From: an uncultured Akkermansia sp.
GTDB lineage: Bacteria > Verrucomicrobiota > Verrucomicrobiia > Verrucomicrobiales > Akkermansiaceae
Assembly (NCBI GenBank): GCA_904502165.1
Contig: CAJGDB010000086.1
Coordinates: 1 to 7,864, forward strand
DNA length: 7,864 bases
Direction of reading: 5' to 3'
Shown: positions 1 through 5,916 of the stretch, piece after piece
Numbering within the stretch: position 1 is the stretch's first letter
Layout: every line of letters starts with the position of its first letter
Notes under the pieces: generated by a model
What the model was told of the DNA's origin: nothing
The model's database searches: none
What the model saw: only the letters and a program-made list of their open reading frames with translations
Position numbers and translations under genes: made by a program

Positions 1-801
1 CCGCATACGATTGATAAGGCCCGGCGGCTGCTCAACTGTTTCTTCAACTATGCCATTCAGCAGAACTGGTGCCGGGAGAACCCGATGCGCCGCATGCGGG
101 TTCTCCGACGGGTGGAAAACACCATAGCTGTGCTGACCCTCCCGCAGGTACACGCTCTGCTGAGCGCGGCCACTCGCCCGGAGTACCGCTGTTGTGCCGC
201 CGCGGTGGGTATCATGCTGTGGGCGGGTGTGAGACCTGCTGAAATGGGACGCCTGCGCTGGGCTGATGTTGACCTGGAAGAAGGAGCCATTACCATTGCC
301 CCGGTGGTGAGCAAGACAGGCGGCGCACGGGTGGTGACGATTCAGCCCGTCCTGCTGCGCTGGCTGAAACGCTGGCATGCAGCAGGCAGGGCGGGGGATA
401 CCCGGGCAGAGGTGGTGCCGCGCAGCTGGGTGAAGCGCTGGCGGCAACTGCGGCGTGAAGCGGGTCTGCATTCCTGGCGCCCGGATACACTCAGACACAC
501 CTTTGCCTCGTATTACCTGCGGCACTTCCGTGACCTGGCGCAGCTGCAGGTTGAAATGGGGCATAGCAGCGCGCGCCTGCTCTTCGGGCGTTATCTGAAC
601 CAGTCCGGAATCACGCGCGAAAGTGCGGCTTCCTTCTGGGGCTGCCGCTCCACCACCGGAAGCAAAGGAACCCGGCAGCGCCGGCAGACCCGGGAAGGCA
701 GGGGACACCAGGGCAGCCGCCGCAGTAACCCGGAGCCGGAAGAAATGCCGGATATGCCGGAAGCTCTTTCTCCTGCCGTGCGGCCGGATGTGGAGAGCTG
801 A
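1..801 (+). CDS. Tyrosine-type site-specific recombinase/integrase, 5'-truncated by the window
   Basis: DNA strand-exchange enzyme of the phage-integrase (tyrosine recombinase) family. The reading frame is open from base 1 without a start, so the N-terminus lies upstream; 266 residues are visible. Residues 1-28 look like the end of the SAM-like core-binding domain (a KARRLLNCFFNYAIQ helix, then ENP). The catalytic domain follows. Arg I is in AGVRPAEMGRLRW (codon 232-234), the beta-hairpin Lys in VSKTGG (313-315), the second Arg and following His in DTLRHTFASYYL (Arg codon 493-495), the His in MGHSS (562-564), and the nucleophilic Tyr in FGRYLN (592-594). The usual first His of the HxxR box is Asp here, which I believe also varies in related integrases. 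The last 50 or so residues form a polar Arg/Gly/Pro-rich tail beyond the usual end of the fold. No tRNA or attachment site is visible nearby, so whether it belongs to an active mobile element cannot be judged. The nearest-family call is firm; the specific role is unknown. Confidence 0.9.
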   Translation, partial: PHTIDKARRLLNCFFNYAIQQNWCRENPMRRMRVLRRVENTIAVLTLPQVHALLSAATRPEYRCCAAAVGIMLWAGVRPAEMGRLRWADVDLEEGAITIAPVVSKTGGARVVTIQPVLLRWLKRWHAAGRAGDTRAEVVPRSWVKRWRQLRREAGLHSWRPDTLRHTFASYYLRHFRDLAQLQVEMGHSSARLLFGRYLNQSGITRESAASFWGCRSTTGSKGTRQRRQTREGRGHQGSRRSNPEPEEMPDMPEALSPAVRPDVES

Positions 802-915
802 CAGATTAAGCCGCAGCAGGCAGCCGGTTGCTCAATCTGCTGGTGATTCGGTTTTTACAGTTGGCTATATTTAAATTGTAATACGCTTATGTATAAAAAG
901 TAGCGCTGTTTTGAG

Positions 916-945
916 TTGACGCTGCCGGACATTGTTTGTTATATT
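916..945 (+). promoter_or_regulatory. Sigma70-like promoter for the barrel protein gene
   Basis: The -35 TTGACG (916-921) and the -10 TATATT (940-945) are separated by 18 bp, with TGT directly before the -10 (extended -10). Transcription would start near 952, leaving a leader of only about 9 nt before the ATG at 961. The region just upstream (about 862-900) is AT-rich and could act as an UP element. A second, weaker candidate there is TTTACA (854-859)-N17-TGTAAT (877-882). If that one is used, the dyad at 923-953 would be transcribed. Identified by eye from consensus. Confidence 0.6.
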
Positions 946-953
946 GTCCGGCA
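923..953. promoter_or_regulatory. Perfect inverted repeat overlapping promoter (probable operator)
   Basis: TGCCGGACA (923-931) is exactly mirrored by TGTCCGGCA (945-953), with 13 bp between the arms. The left arm lies in the -35/-10 spacer. The right arm covers the last -10 base through the expected transcription start. A protein bound to both arms would block RNA polymerase, so an operator for a dimeric repressor is the simplest reading. With the promoter at 916-945 the dyad would be mostly untranscribed, which argues against an RNA hairpin, unless an upstream promoter is used. No T-run follows, so it is not a terminator. The binding protein is unknown. Confidence 0.5.
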
Positions 954-960
954 ACGGAAA

Positions 961-1776
961 ATGAAGGTAAAGCGGGGCAATCGAATCATAGCGGCAGCTG
1001 TCATCTGTATGGCAGGCGTGGCAGCAGAATGCAAAGCCGGCAGTGCAGGAGAATCTTTCGCCGGAAGCATCATCGCGGCCTCTGATGCCGTTGAGACCGT
1101 AGAACAGCCCCGTCAGCAGGAAGCCCGCTGGCGGGTGGGGATGGAGGCCGGAACAATGGGGCTGGGCGTGAGTGCCGGTTATCAGTTGAGCGAGCAAGTG
1201 CGGATACGCCTGCGCGGTGCAGCCCTGCGCCATGACAGCACAGAGGAATGGAGCAGCATGAACAGCCGCCTGAAACTGCAGGGCAACAATGCCGGGATTC
1301 TGCTGGACTACTTCCCCTGGGGCCGCCATTTCTATCTCTGCGCCGGTGTGACCATCAGCGAAAGCCGGGCTGTGTACCATGCCCGGTTCCGGCAGAAGCC
1401 CGGTCTGCAGAACATCGTGGACTTCGGTGGTCAGGATTGCAAGATAACGCAGGGGGATGAAGCCGGGATACGAGGTTCTTACAGCTGGAATCACCTGCAG
1501 CCCTACATTGGCATAGGGTACCAGGATGAACTGTGGGAGAACTCAGGCCTTTATTACAGCATAGATATAGGCATCAACATCATGGGGAAGGGAAAACTAG
1601 AGGCGCAAAGCTATGGCGGGCTGAAATACCGCGACCCCGAAAGCTATCAGTGGAAAGCCGTGACCGAAGGGGAGGCCCGGCAGATGCTGCGCCGGGAGGG
1701 CAAAGACTTTTTCGACCTGGCCGACAGCCTGAGCATCTACCCCGTTCTGCAGCTCGGGGTGGCTGTGGAGTTCTGA
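961..1776 (+). CDS. Secreted, probable outer-membrane beta-barrel protein, family not recognised
   Basis: A 271-residue protein starting at ATG 961. A TTG at 916 would add 15 residues, but it falls inside the predicted -35, so 961 is preferred. Residues 1-22 form a signal peptide: basic MKVKRGNR, a hydrophobic stretch of about 12 residues, then VAA as a plausible signal peptidase I site. Cys24 is preceded by Glu, so it is not a lipobox. The mature part alternates polar and hydrophobic residues in short stretches typical of beta-strands (WRVGMEAG, VRIRLRGAAL, FYLCAGVTIS, LQPYIGIGY). It ends in VLQLGVAVEF with a terminal Phe, the classical signal of outer-membrane barrels. By family knowledge this resembles small OmpW/porin-like barrels, but I see no diagnostic family motif and cannot name a ligand. 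It is a single-gene unit with its own promoter and terminator. No good Shine-Dalgarno precedes it (ACGGAAA only). Confidence 0.7.
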   Translation: MKVKRGNRIIAAAVICMAGVAAECKAGSAGESFAGSIIAASDAVETVEQPRQQEARWRVGMEAGTMGLGVSAGYQLSEQVRIRLRGAALRHDSTEEWSSMNSRLKLQGNNAGILLDYFPWGRHFYLCAGVTISESRAVYHARFRQKPGLQNIVDFGGQDCKITQGDEAGIRGSYSWNHLQPYIGIGYQDELWENSGLYYSIDIGINIMGKGKLEAQSYGGLKYRDPESYQWKAVTEGEARQMLRREGKDFFDLADSLSIYPVLQLGVAVEF

Positions 1777-1778
1777 GA

Positions 1779-1807
1779 AAAAGGAATGAGTTGCAATCAT
1801 TTCTTTT
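1779..1807 (+). terminator. Probable hairpin terminator after the barrel protein gene
   Basis: An 11-bp stem with one G.U pair: AAAAGGAATGA (1779-1789) pairs with TCATTTCTTTT (1797-1807) around a 7-nt loop. The right arm ends in four T. It starts 3 nt after the stop codon at 1774-1776 and ends before the next promoter at 1812, as expected of an intrinsic terminator. The stem is AT-rich with few GC pairs, so its strength is uncertain. Confidence 0.45.
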
Positions 1808-1811
1808 GTGG

Positions 1812-1841
1812 TTGACGGCCATGATTGAGTAGTGGTATAGT
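1812..1841 (+). promoter_or_regulatory. Sigma70-like promoter for the glycosyltransferase gene
   Basis: TTGACG (1812-1817) and TATAGT (1836-1841) are separated by 18 bp, with TGG immediately before the -10. It has the same -35 and spacing as the promoter at 916-945. Predicted start is near 1848, giving a leader of about 26 nt to the ATG at 1874. Confidence 0.6.
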
Positions 1842-1873
1842 GAGGCCGCATCAGCATAAAATGATAGACGCAT

Positions 1874-2872
1874 ATGGGGGTCGACAATCCGCAGATAAGT
1901 GTAATTGTTCCGGTGTATAATTGCGAACGTTCCCTGGATGCATGCATATGTTCATTGCAGAAGCAGACAATGCAGGAATGGGAGGCCATTTTTGTGAATG
2001 ATGGCTCTGTGGACAGAAGTGAAGAAATTATTGCCGCTGCCGCTGCGAAAGATGCTCGTATCCGTCTTATCAATAAAGCCAATGGAGGTGCTGCTTCTGC
2101 TCGTAATTGCGGATTGGATGCAGTTCGGACGGAGTATGTAACCATGGTGGATGCGGATGATGTCATCTCTGTCGATGCCATAAAGAAGATGTATGATGCG
2201 GCTGTTTCCACGGGTTGCGATATGGTGCTGGTGTCACAGACCCTGCATGATGAGCATGGCAATAAGAGCGTGCATCAATTCATACGCCATGGTTTACAGA
2301 AGGCAGATCCGCATTTTCTTTTCAGCAATGTGTTTCGCGGCCCTGTAGCAAAATTGTATCGTATGGATATCATCAATCGATACAATCTCCGGATGCCGGA
2401 GAATATGGCCATGGCTGAGGATTACGTTTTTGTTACATCGTATTGGACCCGTGTAAAGACGCTCTATGTTGTTCCGGAGTCATTGTATGATTACCTGTAT
2501 CAGGATAATCCGAACTCTCTGATTCATCGTTTCTGTAACAGGGAGATGCCTTTTGATGTGTACAGAAAAAACGCAGAGGCTGCGTGGTATACATTCAATT
2601 TCCTTGTGATGGAGGAAAAGGACAAGGAAGTCATATCTTTGTGGACATACGAACTGTACCGCGATTTATGGAAGATGACCAATAACAGCTGCCGGTATCT
2701 TACCAGTGTGCAGGACAGGAAGAAATTACGAGGAATTATTGTTCAACGGGAGAGGGAAATGGCAAAGTATATGTCTTTCTACGACCGTGTCCGGATGCTG
2801 CATCGTTATCCTCGTCTGGCAGATATATTGCTTAAGTTAAGGAGAATGTGGCAGGGGCTCAGAAAAAGATAA
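1874..2872 (+). CDS. GT2-family glycosyltransferase (GT-A fold)
   Basis: A 332-residue cytoplasmic enzyme expected to transfer a sugar from a nucleotide-sugar donor to a surface glycan (capsule, LPS/O-antigen or exopolysaccharide). The start is fixed because an in-frame TAG lies at 1865-1867 and 1874 is the first start after it. The GT-A nucleotide-binding half is complete: ISVIVPVYNCERSL (residues 8-21), VNDGSVDRS (41-49), the NGGAASARNCGL loop (70-81) and a metal-binding DxD as VDADD (92-96). GPVAKLYRMDII (156-167) and the Glu-Asp of MAEDY (182-183), the usual catalytic-base region, follow. There are no membrane helices; the C-terminal 30 residues are rich in Arg/Lys and Leu and could form an amphipathic, membrane-touching helix. 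Donor and acceptor cannot be told. GC content (about 45-48% in samples counted by eye) is below that of flanking genes, suggesting acquisition by transfer. No Shine-Dalgarno is visible. It stands alone rather than in a polysaccharide cluster within this window. Confidence 0.93.
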   Translation: MGVDNPQISVIVPVYNCERSLDACICSLQKQTMQEWEAIFVNDGSVDRSEEIIAAAAAKDARIRLINKANGGAASARNCGLDAVRTEYVTMVDADDVISVDAIKKMYDAAVSTGCDMVLVSQTLHDEHGNKSVHQFIRHGLQKADPHFLFSNVFRGPVAKLYRMDIINRYNLRMPENMAMAEDYVFVTSYWTRVKTLYVVPESLYDYLYQDNPNSLIHRFCNREMPFDVYRKNAEAAWYTFNFLVMEEKDKEVISLWTYELYRDLWKMTNNSCRYLTSVQDRKKLRGIIVQREREMAKYMSFYDRVRMLHRYPRLADILLKLRRMWQGLRKR

Positions 2873-2899
2873 AGACATCCCATACAGTTGGCAGGCCGC

Positions 2900-3307
2900 T
2901 TATACGCGAGAAAAGAGGCAGTGTGCAGCGGCATATCCGGCAATGAAGCAGATAATACTGCCTGCCAGAGTGGCGGCAATATAGGAACCTGCGGTCAGGT
3001 AGTTTCCTGCCCGGAACAACATGGTGTTTTCGAAAGCAAAGGCCGCCAGGGTAGAGTAGCCGCCGCAGAGTCCGGCGGTGAGGGCAAGCCGCAGGTTGGG
3101 AGATTCGATGAACCCGGCGGTAGCCAGTCCGCAGAAGAGCCCCATGAACAGGCAGCCACCGAAATTGATGAAAAGAGTGTGCCAGGGCATATCTGTGCTG
3201 GAAATTCCCCAGCGGGTACAGATGTAGTAGCTGGTCAGATAACGCAGAATGCCGCCTGTAAAGCAACCGCAGCCGACACAGAGAAGGGTTTTTAACGAAA
3301 GAATCAT
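2900..3307 (-). CDS. crcB: Fluoride-specific ion channel subunit FluC/CrcB
   Basis: A 135-residue inner-membrane protein with four hydrophobic helices, the usual size for the family. FluC forms dual-topology dimers that let fluoride leave the cytoplasm, protecting enolase and pyrophosphatase from inhibition. Family marks in order: GGILRY with the conserved Arg22, PWHTLFINFGG with Asn48 of the ion pathway, and GLCGGYSTLAAF (79-90), which matches the signature usually written GFCGGxTTFSTF. Here the first Phe of that box is Leu87 and the following Ser-Thr are Ala88-Ala89; the second Phe (Phe90) is kept. Only one copy is present, so a homodimer is implied. It follows the 4-TM gene by 16 nt and is probably co-transcribed with it. 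No Shine-Dalgarno is visible (CCCCTCTC precedes ATG), so translation may depend on coupling. No fluoride riboswitch was recognised. Confidence 0.9.
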   Translation of the reverse strand: MILSLKTLLCVGCGCFTGGILRYLTSYYICTRWGISSTDMPWHTLFINFGGCLFMGLFCGLATAGFIESPNLRLALTAGLCGGYSTLAAFAFENTMLFRAGNYLTAGSYIAATLAGSIICFIAGYAAAHCLFSRV

Positions 3308-3323
3308 GAGAGGGGAATAGAGG

Positions 3324-3731
3324 TTAATGGTGCGTAGCCTGGTATGCAGAAATGAAGAGTGGAATCATGGCGGCAAAAGGTAGCAGGGCAATGAGGTAGA
3401 GGAGTCCCCGGAACCACCAGCACTTGTCGGGTGTTGGTTTCAGCGCACAGCCAGCCAGGACGCAGGGCAGCCACTGCAGGCTGAACAGAAGCCCCGCCGC
3501 CGGGGCGGCAAACCACCAGGCTGCACAGAGCAGCATCGTGGGCAGCTGCAGCAGCAGGTAGTACCGCACCTGAGAGGTGAGCGAACTGAGAATCCACAGA
3601 GAAACCGGCAGCAGCAGAGAGCACAGTCCGGTATACGCCAGAAAGGGGAAGAGCAGCAGGTGCAGCAGCGCGTGCAGCTCCAGCCACACACCGCAGATGA
3701 TGAGCATGTTTCTGTGCCCATTTGAACTCAT
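3324..3731 (-). CDS. Small integral membrane protein, about four TM helices, unknown function
   Basis: A 135-residue, very hydrophobic protein that I do not recognise. Hydrophobic stretches fall roughly at residues 9-32, 36-49, 55-96 (long enough for two helices) and 107-130. Short polar links lie between them, and the most hydrophilic is KPTPDKCWWFR near 98-108. It is Leu-, Trp- and Cys-rich, with no obvious signal peptide, lipobox or known signature. The frame is preferred over an overlapping longer frame (3304-3792), which is Ala/Pro/His-rich in the manner of a GC-rich shadow, because only this one gives membrane-like composition and joins neatly to fluC downstream. The start ATG (3731) sits where transcription is predicted to begin, so the mRNA may be leaderless. 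The two-gene unit with fluC suggests, but does not show, a role linked to ion or stress physiology. Confidence 0.7.
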   Translation of the reverse strand: MSSNGHRNMLIICGVWLELHALLHLLLFPFLAYTGLCSLLLPVSLWILSSLTSQVRYYLLLQLPTMLLCAAWWFAAPAAGLLFSLQWLPCVLAGCALKPTPDKCWWFRGLLYLIALLPFAAMIPLFISAYQATHH

Positions 3732-3737
3732 GCGCGT

Positions 3738-3766
3738 ATTCTAGCATAACCGGTGCTGTATGTGAA
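3738..3766 (-). promoter_or_regulatory. Promoter for the 4-TM protein/fluC unit
   Basis: On the minus strand, the -35 TTCACA (3766-3761) and the -10 TAGAAT (3743-3738) are 17 bp apart, with TGC before the -10. Only 6 nt separate the -10 from the ATG at 3731. Transcription would therefore start at about the A of the start codon, predicting a leaderless mRNA. It is divergent from the MATE promoter at 3818-3846. Confidence 0.55.
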
Positions 3767-3817
3767 CCGCAAATGTACGATAAGCTTTTCATTATTCATA
3801 TTCCTTATTTACTCTTC

Positions 3818-3846
3818 TTGACAGCTTGCGGCAAGAGGAGTAAATT
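3818..3846 (+). promoter_or_regulatory. Promoter for the MATE exporter/rdgB unit
   Basis: TTGACA (3818-3823, perfect -35) and TAAATT (3841-3846) are separated by 17 bp. Predicted start is near 3853, leaving about 8 nt before the ATG at 3861. The preceding 35 bases are AT-rich. This is the only one of the five promoters without a TGN before the -10. Confidence 0.6.
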
Positions 3847-3851
3847 CTCCT
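3836..3851. promoter_or_regulatory. Short dyad centred on the -10 box of the MATE promoter
   Basis: AGGAG (3836-3840) and CTCCT (3847-3851) form a perfect 5-bp inverted repeat that exactly brackets the TAAATT -10. TGCGG also occurs on both sides as a direct repeat. It could be a small operator, since exporters are often controlled by local repressors, but 5-bp arms arise easily by chance. Confidence 0.25.
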
Positions 3852-3860
3852 GCGGAGAGC

Positions 3861-5240
3861 ATGGAGAAAGACCAAAAGCTGGTGGATCTGGAACAGATGC
3901 CCATGGGGCGTCTGCTGGCGCAGTATTCTCTGCCTGCCATTGTGGGTATGGCCGCCATGTCGTTCTATAATATTGTAGACTCCATCTACATTGGCCAGTG
4001 TTGCGGGGCGTATGCCATCACCGCCATGGGGTTGCTCTTCCCTATTATGAACCTGCTGGTGGCGCTGGGCACACTAGTGGGGCTGGGAGGTGCTGCCACC
4101 ACCTCCATTACCCTGGGTCAGCAGGATTTTCCGCGTGCATTCCGGGTGCTGGGTCATTGTACCATCATGGGATTTGCGCTGGGGGTGCTGTTCGGCTGGT
4201 TGCCCCTGCCGTGGACAGATGAGATTCTGTACCTCTTTGGTGCAGATGAAGATACGTTGCAACCTGCCAGGGATTTCATGCTGGTGCTGCTGCTCACGTG
4301 CCCGGTGACCTTCACGTTCATGAACCTGAACCATGTGATGCGCGCGAGCGGCTACCCGTACAAGGCCATGTACAGCCTCCTCATCTCCATGGCGGTGAAT
4401 ATAGGTTGTGCTCATCTCTTTGTCTATGTACTGGAGTGGGGTATGACCGGTGCTGCTCTGGCTACTACGGCAGGGCAGAGTGTGGGTATGCTGTGGGTGC
4501 TGGCACACTTCCTGAACCGCCGCAGTGTCATTCATTTCCGTGGACGCATGTGGAAGCTCTGCGGTCCTATCATGCGGCGCATCTGTCTGCTGGGGCTCCC
4601 CCCGAGTCTCATGAGCCTTTGCGGCTGTGTGGTGGTCATTATTTTCAATACCCAGTTTCTGCGCCACGAAGGGGCTATGGGCGTGGGGGCGTTCAGCATT
4701 GTCAACCGCGTGTTGCTGGGCATCGCCATGGTGGTAGTTGGTATAGCCCAGGGGATGCAGCCCATTGCCGGGTATAATCTGGGCATCGGTTATTACAGCC
4801 GCGTGCGCCGGGTTTTCTACTATGCCGTCGCTTCTGCCTTTGTGCTCACCCTCATCTGCTGGCTGGGTATCCAGCTCTACCCGGAGGCCATTGTGCGCGC
4901 CTTTGTGAAAGAACAGGATGCCAACTCCTCGCAGCTCATCACTCTGGCCACCCATGGTCTGCGCTTCATGGGGCTCGCCTTCCCGCTGGTGGGAACACAG
5001 ATTATCATCGGCAACTTCTTCCAGAGCATCGGGCGACCGATTATGAGCGTATTCCTGAATATCTCCCGCCAGTTCCTGGTGCTTATCCCCTGCCTGCTGC
5101 TGCTCCCGCTCTGGTGGGGCGGCGAAGGTATCTGGCTCTCACAGGCGGTGGCAGATACTTTCTGTGCTTTGCTTTCCTACCTGGTCATTTATCTTTTCTT
5201 CACCCGTGTATTCCACCAGAAAGACTCCTCAATACATTGA
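3861..5240 (+). CDS. MATE-family multidrug/cation antiporter
   Basis: A 459-residue inner-membrane transporter of the usual MATE length and hydrophobicity (about 12 helices in two bundles). It expels drugs or organic cations in exchange for Na+ or H+. The N-terminal pattern MGRLLAQYSLPAIVGM (15-30), then FYNIVDSIYIGQ with Asn37 and Asp40 in helix 1, is typical of the MepA/DinF-like branch; the Asp is the cation-coupling position in characterised members. GLGGAATTSITLGQ follows in helix 2-3. The second half has the equivalent GVGAFSIVNR and GIAQGMQPIAGYNLGIGY, the well-conserved loop-helix of the C-terminal bundle. Substrate cannot be predicted. The leader is short; GGAG lies 3 nt before the ATG, closer than is usual for a Shine-Dalgarno. 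It is followed after 2 nt by rdgB, implying one transcript and translational coupling. Confidence 0.92.
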   Translation: MEKDQKLVDLEQMPMGRLLAQYSLPAIVGMAAMSFYNIVDSIYIGQCCGAYAITAMGLLFPIMNLLVALGTLVGLGGAATTSITLGQQDFPRAFRVLGHCTIMGFALGVLFGWLPLPWTDEILYLFGADEDTLQPARDFMLVLLLTCPVTFTFMNLNHVMRASGYPYKAMYSLLISMAVNIGCAHLFVYVLEWGMTGAALATTAGQSVGMLWVLAHFLNRRSVIHFRGRMWKLCGPIMRRICLLGLPPSLMSLCGCVVVIIFNTQFLRHEGAMGVGAFSIVNRVLLGIAMVVVGIAQGMQPIAGYNLGIGYYSRVRRVFYYAVASAFVLTLICWLGIQLYPEAIVRAFVKEQDANSSQLITLATHGLRFMGLAFPLVGTQIIIGNFFQSIGRPIMSVFLNISRQFLVLIPCLLLLPLWWGGEGIWLSQAVADTFCALLSYLVIYLFFTRVFHQKDSSIH

Positions 5241-5242
5241 AT

Positions 5243-5848
5243 ATGGAACGAATTCCGCTGCTTATCGCCACCCGCAATGCTCATAAAGCCTGCGAGTTTG
5301 CCCGCATCCTGCCCCCGCAGTTCGAGTTGAAGACTCTGGCTGATTTTCCCGGTGCCCCCGACCCGGAGGAAACCGGCACCACCTTTGAGGCCAACGCTGC
5401 CATCAAGGCAGAAAGCATATCGGCCGTATTCCCCGGTCTGGTTGTATCGGATGACAGCGGTATCTGTGTGGATGCCCTGGGGGGGAGGCCCGGCGTGTAT
5501 TCTGCCCGTTATGCCGGAAGCCACGGGGATGATGAAGGAAATAACCGCAAAATGCTGGCTGAGCTGGCCGCTAAGCCGGAATCGGAAAAACCATTCACTG
5601 CCCGCTATGTCTGCGCCATTTCGGTAGCCCGTGCGGGGAAAGAGCTTGCCTGCTTCGTGGGCAAGGTGGAAGGGCAGATTACTCTGAATCCCCGCGGTAC
5701 GGGCGGTTTCGGCTATGACCCTCTCTTTATTCCCGCCGGGTACGACTGCACCATGGCAGAAATCAGCGCTGAGGAGAAGAACCGGATTTCCCACCGCGGA
5801 GAGGCGCTGCGGAAGTTCGAGCAATGGCTCCAGGGAAAGACGGAATGA
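5243..5848 (+). CDS. rdgB: RdgB/HAM1-type dITP/XTP pyrophosphatase
   Basis: A 201-residue cytoplasmic enzyme that hydrolyses non-canonical purine nucleotides (ITP, dITP, XTP) to monophosphate and pyrophosphate, keeping deaminated purines out of nucleic acids. All family blocks are present: IATRNAHK (8-15, substrate-binding Thr/Asn/Lys), TGTTFEANAAIKA (44-56), VSDDSGICVDALGGRPG (68-84, with the catalytic Asp71), GTGGFGYDPLF (152-162) and EEKNRISHRGEAL (177-189). The length matches the family. The frame is open further upstream within the MATE gene, but the family N-terminus begins exactly at ATG 5243; a TTG at 5237 overlapping the upstream stop is the only near alternative. The gap to the MATE stop is 2 nt and there is no Shine-Dalgarno, so translation is likely coupled to the upstream gene. 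Confidence 0.95.
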   Translation: MERIPLLIATRNAHKACEFARILPPQFELKTLADFPGAPDPEETGTTFEANAAIKAESISAVFPGLVVSDDSGICVDALGGRPGVYSARYAGSHGDDEGNNRKMLAELAAKPESEKPFTARYVCAISVARAGKELACFVGKVEGQITLNPRGTGGFGYDPLFIPAGYDCTMAEISAEEKNRISHRGEALRKFEQWLQGKTE

Positions 5849-5916
5849 GACCTTGCCTGCTGCCTCTCTCTTTAAGGGGTGTTCTCCGGCAAATATGCTG
5901 TTGGCATGATTCACTA

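Noticed and set aside
802..860. Possible terminator after the integrase: stem CAGATTAAGC/GCTCAATCTG or CAGCAG/CTGCTG, followed later by TTTTT (852-856).
   Set aside because: The stems are imperfect or short with 17-18 nt loops, and the T-run begins about 10 nt or more after the stem, so it does not have intrinsic-terminator geometry.
923..953. Invertible promoter or recombinase crossover site for the adjacent integrase.
   Set aside because: The arms are separated by only 13 bp, too little for an invertible segment, and the arm/spacer sizes do not match the usual 11-13 bp arms with a 6-8 bp core. The operator reading explains the promoter overlap better.
871..1494. Minus-strand open frame (207 codons) opposite the barrel protein gene.
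   Set aside because: No recognisable motif. The plus frame has a promoter, a signal peptide, a terminal Phe and a following terminator.
3308..3323. Fluoride riboswitch before fluC.
   Set aside because: Only 16 nt separate the two genes and the unit appears to start leaderless at 3731, so there is no room for the aptamer in the mRNA leader.
3304..3792. Alternative minus-strand frame overlapping the 4-TM gene (162 codons), and the opposite plus frame 2888-3295 over fluC.
   Set aside because: Both have Ala/Pro/Gly/Glu-rich shadow composition. The frames chosen give coherent membrane proteins and, for fluC, family signatures.
4074..4955. Long minus-strand open frame (293 codons) opposite the MATE gene.
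   Set aside because: His/Gln/Arg-rich composition with no domain, lying wholly antisense to a gene with clear MATE motifs; a shadow of GC-rich codon use.
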